Notes: generated by a model not told the origin, from the sequence alone. Counted from the first letter of the stretch, positions 19,099-28,055 are shown. The stretch: 64,000 nucleotides of DNA from Atlanticothrix silvestris CENA357 (GCF_016056295.1 NZ_JAECZB010000080.1:39230-103229), one strand, 5' to 3'. Made by a program: numbers and translations.

Positions 19099-21027
19099 AT
19101 GCCTGAAAGATTTGCGCCAAGAGATTGGCAAGAAAGATTTGTAAGAGCCTATCAAACAAATCTCAAAAAGAATTTTTTGCTTGAAGCCTGTACATCGGCA
19201 GGGAAAACCGCTGGAGCGCTACATGCTTTCGACTCTCTCAAAAACGTTCTGGATTGGCGCTTCTTGGTTGTTGTTGTTCCAGCGGAACACCTAATGCGGC
19301 AATATGCTCAAGATGCATTCAACCTCTTTGGTCTTAATCTTTTTTACTCAGGAACTGTTAGAAGTTTAGGCAGGCTACCCACGCCAGAAGAGTTACTACA
19401 ACAACATTATCACGGTTTAGTGGTCAGTTATCAATGGCTCAGTTACTCCAATAACTCTAGCTTGCTGCTGAATAATTTGTCCCGAACTGTAGCTGGCAAA
19501 GTATTTCTGATTCTTGATGAAGTTCACCATACTAGTTCTGACTTAGCTTTTGGTCAAGCTTGCGAAAGGGCATTTCCAGATACGATTGTTTCTCACCGAT
19601 TGATGACTTCTGGTACACCATTCCGTTCCGATAACAGAAGAATTTTGGGTAACTGGTTGACTTATACACCAATAGAAGAGAACGCTTACCAGTGTATTCC
19701 TGACTTTCAATATAGGTTAGCTGATGCCCTGAGTGATGAAATCATTCCTCCCTTCTCATTTGTCACAATGGAAGGAGAATTTGCTTACCGTCGAGGTCGC
19801 GCTGTCTACAATGGCAGAACTTTTACGAATGCAACTAATGAGCAACAGTTAAAAGATGCTTTAAATACAGCTATTGATGTCGAAGGCGGTTGGGTTAAAG
19901 AAGCTATTGAGTGGGCGCATATACGGATGAAACGAGACCGAGCCAAAGGACTTCCTGAATGCGCGACTTACGTCAGGGTTCCGACAATTCTTGCAGCACG
20001 GCAGATGAAAGAACGCATTCGTCGCCTCACCAATGAAGATGCTCTAGTCGTAGTCTCTAGAGATGACGAACTCGGTTCAATTAGTAATTTTCAGTTTGGA
20101 AGAGACTCCAGCGAACAGATTGAACAGTTTGCCGCAGAAACTGGCTACAGTGCGCGGTCTTGGATCATTGGAGTAGGAATGCTAGGTGAAGGCGTTTCAA
20201 TCAAACGATTGAAATATCGGATTCATGCCACCAATATTCGTGCCATTTTATCATTTATGCAAGATTTAGGACGTTTGTTACGTCGTTTCCCTGAAGATAA
20301 TCCTGAGCCTGTAGAAACACTAATTCCAGCCCACCCAGATTTGATTGATTTAGCTGTAAGTGCCTTAAATGAGATTGCTCACGTCGTACGAGAAAGGGAA
20401 GAAAACGATAGGAGCCAGGATGAGTCTGGAGTGAATGACGCAGGAAATTCTCAGGGTGGTCAACAACTAACACTCTCTAACTTTATGCCAATTTCTTCTA
20501 CGGGGGAGCTTGGAAGACAGATTGTAGATGGCGAGGAAATTGACTCTGAATACGCCAATGTTGCTGAATGGGCGATTACAAATAAACCAATTTGGCAAAT
20601 CTTTCCTAAAACGCCTGCTCATTTGGCACAAATGCTGAAGGACGATAAGGCTTTATTCGACATATTACGTAGAGAATATGAAGAGGCGTTAAACCAAATA
20701 TCAAACACTCAAAGCTCTTCATCGGCAGTTATTCCTGATGGATTTCCTTCCGAATATGAGAGATATTTGCCCACTAAAAAAACTGCTTTTGCTCGAAGAG
20801 AAGCCAATAAAAAAGCTTATCGCCTAGCCTGCATTCTATACGGTAATGCCAGCGAGGAAGATAAGAGAGAAAAAGTTAAGCAAATACACACAATAGCCAA
20901 ATCAAGAAACTGCCTTCCAACAAACAACAGTTTTATTGCCCATGAAGGTTGGGAAAGGGTTTATCAGTGGCTACGTGAGCGAATTACCGATGCACCAACA
21001 CGAATAAAAGGGATTGAAGATTTATGA
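19099..21027 (+). CDS. SF2 DEVH-box helicase encoded in the transposon
   Basis: The 642-aa product has superfamily 2 motifs: Walker A variant ACTSAGKT (residues 30-37), DEVH (140-143), motif III TSGTP (170-174) and a motif VI-like QDLGRLLRR (~390). The N-terminal WQERFVRAY resembles the Q-motif region of type I/III restriction-type or XPB-like translocases. The C-terminal ~200 residues match nothing I know, and no nuclease or methylase motif is seen. It is first in the transposon operon, with its stop overlapping the next start by 4 bp (ATGA), implying translational coupling. It could be a defence cargo gene or an accessory transposition factor; the sequence does not decide. Confidence 0.85.
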   Translation: MPERFAPRDWQERFVRAYQTNLKKNFLLEACTSAGKTAGALHAFDSLKNVLDWRFLVVVVPAEHLMRQYAQDAFNLFGLNLFYSGTVRSLGRLPTPEELLQQHYHGLVVSYQWLSYSNNSSLLLNNLSRTVAGKVFLILDEVHHTSSDLAFGQACERAFPDTIVSHRLMTSGTPFRSDNRRILGNWLTYTPIEENAYQCIPDFQYRLADALSDEIIPPFSFVTMEGEFAYRRGRAVYNGRTFTNATNEQQLKDALNTAIDVEGGWVKEAIEWAHIRMKRDRAKGLPECATYVRVPTILAARQMKERIRRLTNEDALVVVSRDDELGSISNFQFGRDSSEQIEQFAAETGYSARSWIIGVGMLGEGVSIKRLKYRIHATNIRAILSFMQDLGRLLRRFPEDNPEPVETLIPAHPDLIDLAVSALNEIAHVVREREENDRSQDESGVNDAGNSQGGQQLTLSNFMPISSTGELGRQIVDGEEIDSEYANVAEWAITNKPIWQIFPKTPAHLAQMLKDDKALFDILRREYEEALNQISNTQSSSSAVIPDGFPSEYERYLPTKKTAFARREANKKAYRLACILYGNASEEDKREKVKQIHTIAKSRNCLPTNNSFIAHEGWERVYQWLRERITDAPTRIKGIEDL

Positions 21028-22373
21028 ATCACAACAATTTTCACACTATTGATCCAACCCAATCTCATTTACCAGATAGTGCTGTTGTTCAGAAAGTTTT
21101 GTCTGATAATGACAGATTACCAACTGAACAGCATGATAAAGCAGTCAGAGCTTTTTTCGTTTCCGATGGTATAGCCTCCGGGATTGGTAAGGATTTAGCG
21201 TTTGTTGACCAGATTCCTAACTTTATCAAAGAAATCATTGATAACAAGTTATGGGAGTGTCTTTATGTGGCAAAGGGAGTTGTTACCCCTTATTACTGCC
21301 GTTATACCAAAGGCTCAGATGCTGAAAATTTTCGGGCATTTATTGCAGCTAAACGTCCAAATGGTTTAGAAACTAGCGTAGAGACAATAGATAGAGTTTT
21401 GCAGGCAGATTCAGAAGTACAGAGGAAGTTTCGGGCAATTATTTACCAGGCTCAAGAAAAAGAAAGAGATGAACTTGGAAAATACAAACATCATCCATCC
21501 CGACTTGAAGGCGGGATGGATGATGAGATAGGAAATCGCCAACAAGAACGTCTTCGAGCTGCAAATCGTGCAGCAGAAGCGATTCCACTTATAGGTGAGT
21601 TACTAGACCGCTCACTTATCGCCATAGATGTAGCAGCACTATTAGGACGTGACATAAAAGACCCCAAAAACCTGACAGCAGAAGAACGAGAGTATGTAGA
21701 CAAGCGGGATTTGATTGGGTTGAGAATTAACCAGTACATATATACTAACCCAATTCCTGAAGATGAGGATAGGGAACCAGCTTACAGCCGCGAACTCAAT
21801 AATCACATTAAAGACATACTGGGGATTAAAGACCGTTCCAAATCTGTGCGGATGGATAATCCTAAAAAGGCTGCCGAGAAACTGCTTCAGTTTTATCAAG
21901 GAGATAAACTCAAAGAGCTGATTGACCGCTTAAAACAGGCGTTAGAACCATTACCTCAATTACCAGAAGCGGTTAGAGAACAATCTAATCACAAAAACAA
22001 ATCTACATTCTTCGAGAATCAACTGACAATTAGCAACAATGGACTTACGACTGAACAAGCTGAACCTTCTAAGGAAGACACACCTACTTCTCCTGCCTCT
22101 GAAACTCATTCACCTACTCTCAAGCCATCAGAAGATATAGATCAGAACTCTGCACCAGCAGATTTGGAGAATTGGGAGTTGACTCCAGATGAACTGGCAA
22201 AACGCTTACAACGTAAACCACGTTCACTTCTAGAGATGTGGTACACAAAACCTGCTGAATTTCCTCAATGGTCACAAAAACGAGATCCTGATGGCATAGC
22301 TTGGGAACGCAGTGACAGGAAAAAAGGGCGTTCTTGGCTATTTATTCCAGTTCTAGAATCCAAACAAGAATAA
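21024..22373 (+). CDS. Unknown 449-aa protein coupled to the helicase
   Basis: I recognise no family. The N-terminal ~300 residues are soluble, charged and mostly helical. A flexible Ser/Pro/Thr-rich linker spans about 330-385. The C-terminal ~60 residues (WELTPDELAKRLQ...PAEFPQWSQKRDP...RSWLFIPV) look like a small winged-helix or MerR-like DNA-binding unit: a helix-turn-helix followed by a basic KRDPDGIAWERSDRKKGRSW hairpin. It overlaps the helicase by 4 bp and precedes tnsAB by 21 bp, so helicase, this protein and the Tns proteins are probably co-expressed. A helicase partner that binds DNA is the natural guess, but it is only inference. Confidence 0.75.
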   Translation: MNHNNFHTIDPTQSHLPDSAVVQKVLSDNDRLPTEQHDKAVRAFFVSDGIASGIGKDLAFVDQIPNFIKEIIDNKLWECLYVAKGVVTPYYCRYTKGSDAENFRAFIAAKRPNGLETSVETIDRVLQADSEVQRKFRAIIYQAQEKERDELGKYKHHPSRLEGGMDDEIGNRQQERLRAANRAAEAIPLIGELLDRSLIAIDVAALLGRDIKDPKNLTAEEREYVDKRDLIGLRINQYIYTNPIPEDEDREPAYSRELNNHIKDILGIKDRSKSVRMDNPKKAAEKLLQFYQGDKLKELIDRLKQALEPLPQLPEAVREQSNHKNKSTFFENQLTISNNGLTTEQAEPSKEDTPTSPASETHSPTLKPSEDIDQNSAPADLENWELTPDELAKRLQRKPRSLLEMWYTKPAEFPQWSQKRDPDGIAWERSDRKKGRSWLFIPVLESKQE

Positions 22374-22394
22374 TTAAGTATCAGGAAATATTCA

Positions 22395-25094
22395 ATGCTA
22401 TCAAAGACACAATTTGATGCTTGGTGTTGTCGCCTGAATATCTCTTCGCAAGCGCAAAATCTAATTGAAAAAATTCGCTCATCAGAACCATCTCGTCGGG
22501 TAGGAGGTGGACGAAAAAATGTTTCTGGGCGTTATCCCAGTCGAAAAATGGGAGCTACTATTCAATTTGAGTCTCACCGCGTCGAGCTTCCTACTATCTA
22601 TGAATTTGAGCATGATGAGGAAGTTTTAGAGTTTTACGACCAGCCCTGTCCAATTAAATTGGACTATCAAAGGAAAAATGGTCGAAATCTGGGAGTTTTG
22701 CATACACCAGACTTTTTCGTAATTAGAAGTAATTATGCTGGTTGGGAGGAATGCAAAACTGAGGAGGAATTAAAAAAATTAGCCGATAAAAGTCCAAACC
22801 GCTATTTTTGCGATTCTGAAGGTAGATGGCGCACTCCACCAGGAGAAAATTATGCACAACAGTTTGAGCTTTACTACCGCCTACGTGTAGACACTCAAAT
22901 TAATTGGGTTATCCAGCGCAACGTAATTTTTTTGGAAGATTATTTTCGAGCCGAGTCTCTTCAGTTAGAAACTGCAATTAATGCAGAAATTCAGCACTTA
23001 GTATCAAACTCACCAGGAATTTCCTTGGCTGAACTACTAAATTATGGGACACAAGCTAGTGCAGATGACATTTATGCTTTGATTGCCACAGAGCAATTAT
23101 ACGTTGATTTAAGTGTTGCACCGTTAGCTGAACCAGAACGAGTTTGTGTGTTTTCCGACAAGCAGACAGCTACTGCCTATGGTTTGATGCTAAAAACAAC
23201 AACTTCATCAACTCTCATGAGTTTTTCTGCGATTAACCTTTCTCCTGGTACATCAATATCTTGGGATGGTAAAGGTTTAAGTATTATTCATGTTGGAGAT
23301 ACTGAAGTTACTTTGCAGGACGAACTTGAGCAGTTAATTCAACTGAAAAAGAGTTTATTTTTAAATCTGGTTCAGCAAGCGAAAATAAAAAGCTTACAAA
23401 AATCTGAAGCACCAGATATAAAAGCAGAGTCTTGGGAGCAATTTTATAAAGCAAGCCCTGAAGACCAAGCAGAAGCCCTTCGCCGCTACAAAGTTATTGA
23501 GCCATATTTAAATGGCAATCCACCTGAAAACGAAACAGTCCCGGAGAGGACTATTCGCCATTGGAAATTGAAGTATTTAGCAGCACAACAGCAGTACAGT
23601 TGTGGTTATATCGGGCTTCTGTCGCATCGCAGTGCTAAAGGCAACCGCACGCGAAAACTGCCAGAAGAAACCTTAGTGCTGATGGAAAAATTTATCCTTG
23701 ATGACTATGAAACCCTCAAACAAAAGAAGATGTGGGAGGTACATGGTGCTTTAGTCAGGATTTGCGAACAACAAGGTGCTATTGCTCCAAGCTATAAAGC
23801 GTTTACAAAAGAAATAAAGAAACGTTCCAGTTACGAACAAATCAAAAAACGCCAAGGTCATAGGGCTGCATACAAGCAAGAAACTTTTTATTGGGAACTG
23901 AACAGGACAACACCCAGGCATGGCGATCGCCCATTTGAAATTGCTCACATTGACCATACAGAATTAGATGTTGAATTAGTGTGTTCCCGTACTGGTCGTT
24001 CACTGGGTAGACCTTGGGCAACTTTTTTGATAGATGCGTATTCCAGAAGATTCTTAGCTGTTTATTTGACTTTTGACTCGCCTTCCTATCGCTCTTGCTT
24101 GATGGTGTTACGATTGTGCGTTCAACGCCACAACCGTTTACCACAGATAATTGTGGTAGATAACGGTGCAGAATTTCATAGCGTTTACTTTGAAACGCTT
24201 TTAGCCACCTTTGAATGTACGAAAAAAAATCGACCTCCAGCTAAAGGACGGTTTGGATCTGTATGCGAACGTCTGTTTGGTACTTCCAATACTCAATTTA
24301 TTCATAACCTACTCGGCAATACACAGATAACTCGTAACATTCGCCAAGTAACCAAGTCAGTTAACCCTAAAAATCAAGCTATTTGGACACTGGGCTTGCT
24401 TTACGAATATCTTTGCGCTTGGGCTTACGAAGTTTACGATATAGATGAACATCCTGCTCTTTTCCAGAGTCCGAGGGATGCTTTTACTGCTGGTATAGCG
24501 CTCGGCGGTAGTCGGCTTCACCGCATGATTCCTTACGATGAAAACTTTCAGATTCTTACCTTACCTACAACCTCTGAGGGAAAGGCGAAAGTTCAATCTG
24601 GAAGCGGCGTAAAAATTAACTCAATCTATTACTGGTCTAATAGTTTTCGTGACCCGCAAATTGAAAATACCTCTGTCCAGGTAAGATACGATCCATTTGA
24701 TATTGGTATCGCTTATGCCTTTGTTCGAGGGCTATGGGTACAGTGCATTTCTCAATATTATGCAGAATTTCAAGGTCGTTCAGAAAAAGAACTGAAGTTA
24801 GCTAGTGCCGAGTTACGCAAACGCTCCTCAAATCATGCACGACAATCAAGAGTTTCAGCTAAGAATCTAGCGGAATTTTTAGCTTCGGTAGAAGCCCAAG
24901 AAGCCTTATTAGAACAGCGTTCTTATGATGCAGAAGCTAAAGAAGTCTTTAGGGTAATTGAAGGCGGAAAAGCTACTTTCAGTCGCAACGAAGAACCAAA
25001 AGTTATTCAAATTCCTTTTGGTAATACTGACAATCAAGTGACTGAAGTTGAAGCAAATACTCCAGAAACACTTGTAGTTTACGAGGAGTTTTAG
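22395..25094 (+). CDS. tnsAB: TnsA-TnsB fusion transposase
   Basis: In this 899-aa protein, residues ~50-200 are a TnsA-type PD-(D/E)xK endonuclease: HTPDFF gives D106, EECK gives E119 and K121, and an upstream acidic residue lies in YEFEHDEEVLEFYDQP. The rest is a TnsB-type DDE integrase with N-terminal helix-turn-helix regions and a catalytic core D520 (HIDHTELD), D589 (VVDNGAEF) and E625 (VCERLFG), i.e. DDX35E. TnsB joins the 3' ends and TnsA cleaves the 5' strands, so the fusion predicts cut-and-paste transposition. TnsAB fusions are known in cyanobacterial Tn7-like and type I-B/I-D CAST elements. All key residues are intact. Confidence 0.94.
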   Translation: MLSKTQFDAWCCRLNISSQAQNLIEKIRSSEPSRRVGGGRKNVSGRYPSRKMGATIQFESHRVELPTIYEFEHDEEVLEFYDQPCPIKLDYQRKNGRNLGVLHTPDFFVIRSNYAGWEECKTEEELKKLADKSPNRYFCDSEGRWRTPPGENYAQQFELYYRLRVDTQINWVIQRNVIFLEDYFRAESLQLETAINAEIQHLVSNSPGISLAELLNYGTQASADDIYALIATEQLYVDLSVAPLAEPERVCVFSDKQTATAYGLMLKTTTSSTLMSFSAINLSPGTSISWDGKGLSIIHVGDTEVTLQDELEQLIQLKKSLFLNLVQQAKIKSLQKSEAPDIKAESWEQFYKASPEDQAEALRRYKVIEPYLNGNPPENETVPERTIRHWKLKYLAAQQQYSCGYIGLLSHRSAKGNRTRKLPEETLVLMEKFILDDYETLKQKKMWEVHGALVRICEQQGAIAPSYKAFTKEIKKRSSYEQIKKRQGHRAAYKQETFYWELNRTTPRHGDRPFEIAHIDHTELDVELVCSRTGRSLGRPWATFLIDAYSRRFLAVYLTFDSPSYRSCLMVLRLCVQRHNRLPQIIVVDNGAEFHSVYFETLLATFECTKKNRPPAKGRFGSVCERLFGTSNTQFIHNLLGNTQITRNIRQVTKSVNPKNQAIWTLGLLYEYLCAWAYEVYDIDEHPALFQSPRDAFTAGIALGGSRLHRMIPYDENFQILTLPTTSEGKAKVQSGSGVKINSIYYWSNSFRDPQIENTSVQVRYDPFDIGIAYAFVRGLWVQCISQYYAEFQGRSEKELKLASAELRKRSSNHARQSRVSAKNLAEFLASVEAQEALLEQRSYDAEAKEVFRVIEGGKATFSRNEEPKVIQIPFGNTDNQVTEVEANTPETLVVYEEF

Positions 25095-25096
25095 TT

Positions 25097-26248
25097 ATGA
25101 CAATACTTACCGGATTTCCTCTCAAGCTCCTTGAGCAATCTGCCACAGAAAGGCTTGCTTATTTCGAGAATTACACGGTAGCACATCCCCAACTCAAAGA
25201 GGTGTATGAAACTTTAGTGCGGACAATTGCTGAGCCAGCAGGTGCGTCATTTATTTTTGTCTATGGCCCTAGCGGTATCGGTAAAACAACTTTACGACTG
25301 CGGGTTGAGCAGAAGTTAACAGAGTTGGCATTACCTAAGTTGGAAAGCGCTCGCGGTTGCGTTCCTGTTGTTGGAGTTGAGGCTGTAGCTCCAGAATCGA
25401 GAAACTTTAACTGGAAAGATTACTACACACGCGCCTTAATAGCTTTAGAAGAACCGCTAATCGATCACAAGTTTAATTACGGTGTACGGGGTATCTATCG
25501 TGATATTTTCGGAAAAATTAACGTTGAGTCGAAAGTGGTCGCACCTGCTCTACGCAGAGCTTTAGAAAACGCTCTCAGCTATCGCCATCCAGATGTATTT
25601 TTCATAGATGAAGCGCAACATTTTGGGAAAATGGCAAGCGGACACAAGCTACAAGATCAGCTAGACTGCCTCAAATCTGTGGCAAATATGACGGGCATCT
25701 TACATTGCCTTTTAGGAACATACGAATTACTAACATTCCGTAATTTAAGCGGTCAACTCTCACGCCGCAGCGTCGATATTCATTTCCGCCGTTATTGTGC
25801 TGACACCTCAGAAGACGTACAGGCTTTTAAAAGTGTATTGTTGACTTTCCAACAGCAGATGCCACTTGCAGATCCCCCAGATTTAGTTACTCATTGGGAA
25901 TATTTTTATGAACGTACTTTAGGGTGTGTTGGCATATTAAAAAATTGGCTAACACGCGCTCTTAAAGATGCTCTAGATCGAGAAGCAACAACCGTCACTC
26001 TAAAAGACTTACAAAAACGTGCTTGGTCGGTTGCTCAGTGCCAGAGAATGTTCAAGGAAATTCAAGAGGGCGAACGACAATTATCTGAAACAGACACGGA
26101 TGTGCAACACTTACGCTCTGCTCTAGGGCTTGGAGCAAAGACAATTGCACAGCCAGAAGAAGCTCCAAAAAAGACTCTTCCACAAGGGAAAGTTGGCAAA
26201 CGCAATCCCAAAAGAGATCCTATTGGAGTAAATCAAGATGTTAGCTAA
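25097..26248 (+). CDS. tnsC: TnsC-type AAA+ transposition regulator
   Basis: The 383-aa AAA+ ATPase has Walker A GPSGIGKT (residues 57-64) and Walker B FFIDE (168-172) followed by AQH. In Tn7-like systems TnsC links the target selector (TniQ/TnsD) to the TnsAB transposase. The start is 2 bp after the tnsAB stop, and the 3' end overlaps tniQ by 11 bp, a tight operon. The C-terminal tail is basic and Pro/Lys-rich (KKTLPQGKVGKRNPKRDP), possibly contacting TnsAB or DNA. Confidence 0.92.
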   Translation: MTILTGFPLKLLEQSATERLAYFENYTVAHPQLKEVYETLVRTIAEPAGASFIFVYGPSGIGKTTLRLRVEQKLTELALPKLESARGCVPVVGVEAVAPESRNFNWKDYYTRALIALEEPLIDHKFNYGVRGIYRDIFGKINVESKVVAPALRRALENALSYRHPDVFFIDEAQHFGKMASGHKLQDQLDCLKSVANMTGILHCLLGTYELLTFRNLSGQLSRRSVDIHFRRYCADTSEDVQAFKSVLLTFQQQMPLADPPDLVTHWEYFYERTLGCVGILKNWLTRALKDALDREATTVTLKDLQKRAWSVAQCQRMFKEIQEGERQLSETDTDVQHLRSALGLGAKTIAQPEEAPKKTLPQGKVGKRNPKRDPIGVNQDVS

Positions 26249-27620
26249 TGGATTAACAACATACGAATGTTGGGATTTAAAAAAGGTTTCTATTCCATCT
26301 CGTAGCCGATTGTATCAATTAGAGCCTGTTGGTATTGGTACTTCATTGGTAGAAAGCTTAACTGGTTATATATCTCGACTAGCAGAAGCTCATTGTGTAA
26401 CCCCAAAAGTTTTAATATCCAGAGAACTTGTGTCCTTTATACCCAAGACTTACAGAACTACAAATCTCTTTGAAATGCGAAGCTTGACTGGGGCACTCAA
26501 TGGATTAGGGACGATGGCATTTGATTTAGTCACAGTGCTAGAGTCGATGACTCTACGCAGTGATTTGCGCTTCCTTACTCTACTAACATGGGCTAATATC
26601 TTCCCCCAGAGGAAGTTACTTCGTTCTAGACGAGCTTGGTGTCCCTACTGTTATGAGGAGTGGTATTCCTCAAAAGATAAAGTAATTTACGAACCCTTAA
26701 TTTGGTTTTTTGAGGCAGTTACAGTTTGTCATTGCCACAATAAGTCTTTATGCCAGCAATGCCTTCACTGCAAACGAGATATTCCCCCACTAGCTTCCTA
26801 TTCGAGGCCAGGTTATTGTCCGTATTGCTTAGAATGGCTTGGTGTTACTGCTGATTACCCGTCTTCTGATAACACCCCACTGAGCAAGGAAGAAATTATG
26901 TGGCAAACGTGGGTTATCAAGACTCTTGGAGAATTACTCGCTACTACCCCTCGCTTATCAAAACCTTTGCAAAGGGAAATAGTTGCTCAAGCGTTTTGTA
27001 GGTACGTAGAGCAATTTGCTGAAGGAAACACGGCTGCTTTTGCTCGTATGCTCGAAATTCCCAAAAACAAGGTTTGGATGTGGCAGATGGGAAAAGTCTT
27101 GCCAGAACTGAATGTAATTTTGAAAATCTGTTTTACTCTTCAGGTTTCTGTGCTGGATTTTTTGACTCAAGAGACTCTTAAGGAGAATTCTAGTAAATTT
27201 CCTGCTACGCCTCAAAACCAAGTGAAAGATAGCAGTACAAAAAAGCTTGAAGTAAAGTTTGATAGCGATCGCACTCAACAATTACTTGAAAATGTGCTTC
27301 AAGCGAATGAACAACCGCTACCGATGACAGCAGTGGCGAAACGCCTTGGATATCCTAAGCGAGTTCTTTACAGGCATTTCCCAGAACTATGCCGAGCGAT
27401 TTCAGCCGAGTACGTTAAGTATATGAAAGAATCTCGCGTCAAACGAATCGAACAGTGTTGCGAGGAGGTCAAACAAGCTGTTAGACAATTTCACACTGAA
27501 GGTATCTATCCTAGTGAAGCAGCTATTTCAAAGCTATTGGCTAAACCAGGATGTTTTCGTGACAAACAAGTTCGCGCTGCTTTAAGGGCAGCGCGAAAAG
27601 AAATTTCTTTGGAACCATAA
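26238..27620 (+). CDS. tniQ: TnsD-like TniQ target selector
   Basis: The 460-aa product has an N-terminal TniQ domain (LVESLTGYISRLAEAHCV) and a zinc-ribbon cluster of CxxC motifs (WCPYCYEEW, CHCH, CQQCLHC, YCPYCLEW). A C-terminal half of ~200 residues with helix-turn-helix-like repeats (MTAVAKRLGYPKRVLYRHF and a second unit) follows. Long TniQ proteins with C-terminal DNA-binding repeats are TnsD-type and direct insertion to a fixed attachment site, unlike the short TniQ of CRISPR-guided elements. Its stop codon lies within the repeat at 27611, very near the transposon end beside tRNA-Leu, the inferred target. Confidence 0.92.
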   Translation: MLANGLTTYECWDLKKVSIPSRSRLYQLEPVGIGTSLVESLTGYISRLAEAHCVTPKVLISRELVSFIPKTYRTTNLFEMRSLTGALNGLGTMAFDLVTVLESMTLRSDLRFLTLLTWANIFPQRKLLRSRRAWCPYCYEEWYSSKDKVIYEPLIWFFEAVTVCHCHNKSLCQQCLHCKRDIPPLASYSRPGYCPYCLEWLGVTADYPSSDNTPLSKEEIMWQTWVIKTLGELLATTPRLSKPLQREIVAQAFCRYVEQFAEGNTAAFARMLEIPKNKVWMWQMGKVLPELNVILKICFTLQVSVLDFLTQETLKENSSKFPATPQNQVKDSSTKKLEVKFDSDRTQQLLENVLQANEQPLPMTAVAKRLGYPKRVLYRHFPELCRAISAEYVKYMKESRVKRIEQCCEEVKQAVRQFHTEGIYPSEAAISKLLAKPGCFRDKQVRAALRAARKEISLEP

Positions 27621-27656
27621 CATTGCCACCCTTTATTGGAAGCATAAGCTTACCGT
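27611..27656 (+). repeat. Right-end internal repeats, reversed relative to the right terminus
   Basis: Copies GGAACCATAACATTGCCAC (27611-27629) and GGAAGCATAAGCTTACCGT (27638-27656) match the left block 18630-18678 in sequence and order. Both read in the same direction as the left-end sites, hence opposite to the adjacent right terminal repeat. Confidence 0.7.
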
Positions 27657-27659
27657 TGC

Positions 27660-27683
27660 GGCAAAGTTATGGGTAAAGTCACA
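27660..27683 (-). repeat. Right terminal inverted repeat of the Tn7-like element
   Basis: This is the exact 24-bp inverted copy of 18523-18546, with its outer end ACA on the plus strand at 27683. Confidence 0.93.
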
Positions 27684-27714
27684 CTAGGCAGGTCTATGAT
27701 GTTTAACTTTGTAG

Positions 27715-28055
27715 TGGGGGTGGAGGGACTTGAACCCTCACGACCTTTTACGGTCAACGGATTTTCATTCTTCCGTAGCTTTCACTACTGCCTAGAAGCT
27801 TTAGCAATCTTTGGCTTTAAGAATTGGACTCTCCCTTTACCCTCGACTTAACGTTAGGGTAGCTCCCGTCGGGTCTCTGCACCTTCCCTCGATTTAAAAT
27901 TGAATAGCAATCTTAAATTTTTGGGCTTGGCTCAGGATTGCCATGTCTGTCACCAGATTTAGGTTTCCCTGAGTTTGAGAGCTTACACTTGAGGGGTTTC
28001 TCCTTCAAGGCTCAGTTAACTAAGTCCGTAGCGTCTACCATTCCGCCACACCCCC
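27715..28055 (-). tRNA. trnL-UAA: tRNA-Leu(UAA), split by a group I intron
   Basis: The 5' exon is 28022-28055 (GGGGGTGTGGCGGAATGG...CGGACTT) and the 3' exon 27715-27765 (AAAATCCG...CACCCCCA). The acceptor stem GGGGGTG/CACCCCC, a long variable arm with GACC/GGTC, and the T-arm GAGGGTTCAAGTCCCTC are all present. The intron interrupts the anticodon between U34 and A35, the classical cyanobacterial/plastid position. CCA is not encoded. The 3' end is 31 bp from the transposon right end. Confidence 0.96.
27766..28021 (-). ncRNA. Group I intron in tRNA-Leu(UAA)
   Basis: The 256-nt intron is self-splicing by family. Conserved core segments include CTCAGGGAAACCTAAATCTG, AATCCTGAGCCAAGCC and GTGCAGAGACCCGACGGGAG. 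The 5' splice site follows U and the intron ends in G, as for the Anabaena intron. No intron ORF is present. Confidence 0.94.

Larger units (their letters stand above)
18523..27683 (+). mobile_element. Tn7-like transposon with TnsA-TnsB fusion
   Basis: The 9161-bp element is bounded by perfect 24-bp inverted repeats beginning TGTGACTTTACCC (18523-18546 and 27660-27683), with the 5'-TGT terminus usual for Tn7 relatives. It contains a divergent ribbon-helix-helix gene, an SF2 helicase, an unknown gene, tnsAB, tnsC and a TnsD-like tniQ, the last five reading toward the right end. That end is 31 bp from the 3' end of tRNA-Leu(UAA), the likely attachment site. There is no CRISPR array or cas gene. 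Flanking pentamers ACATC (left) and CTAGG (right) differ, so no target duplication is visible. Confidence 0.9.

Noticed and set aside
18523..27683. CRISPR-associated transposon (type I-B, I-D or V-K)
   Set aside because: No cas gene, no repeat-spacer array and no tracrRNA-like element was seen in the element, and TniQ is of the long TnsD-like kind.
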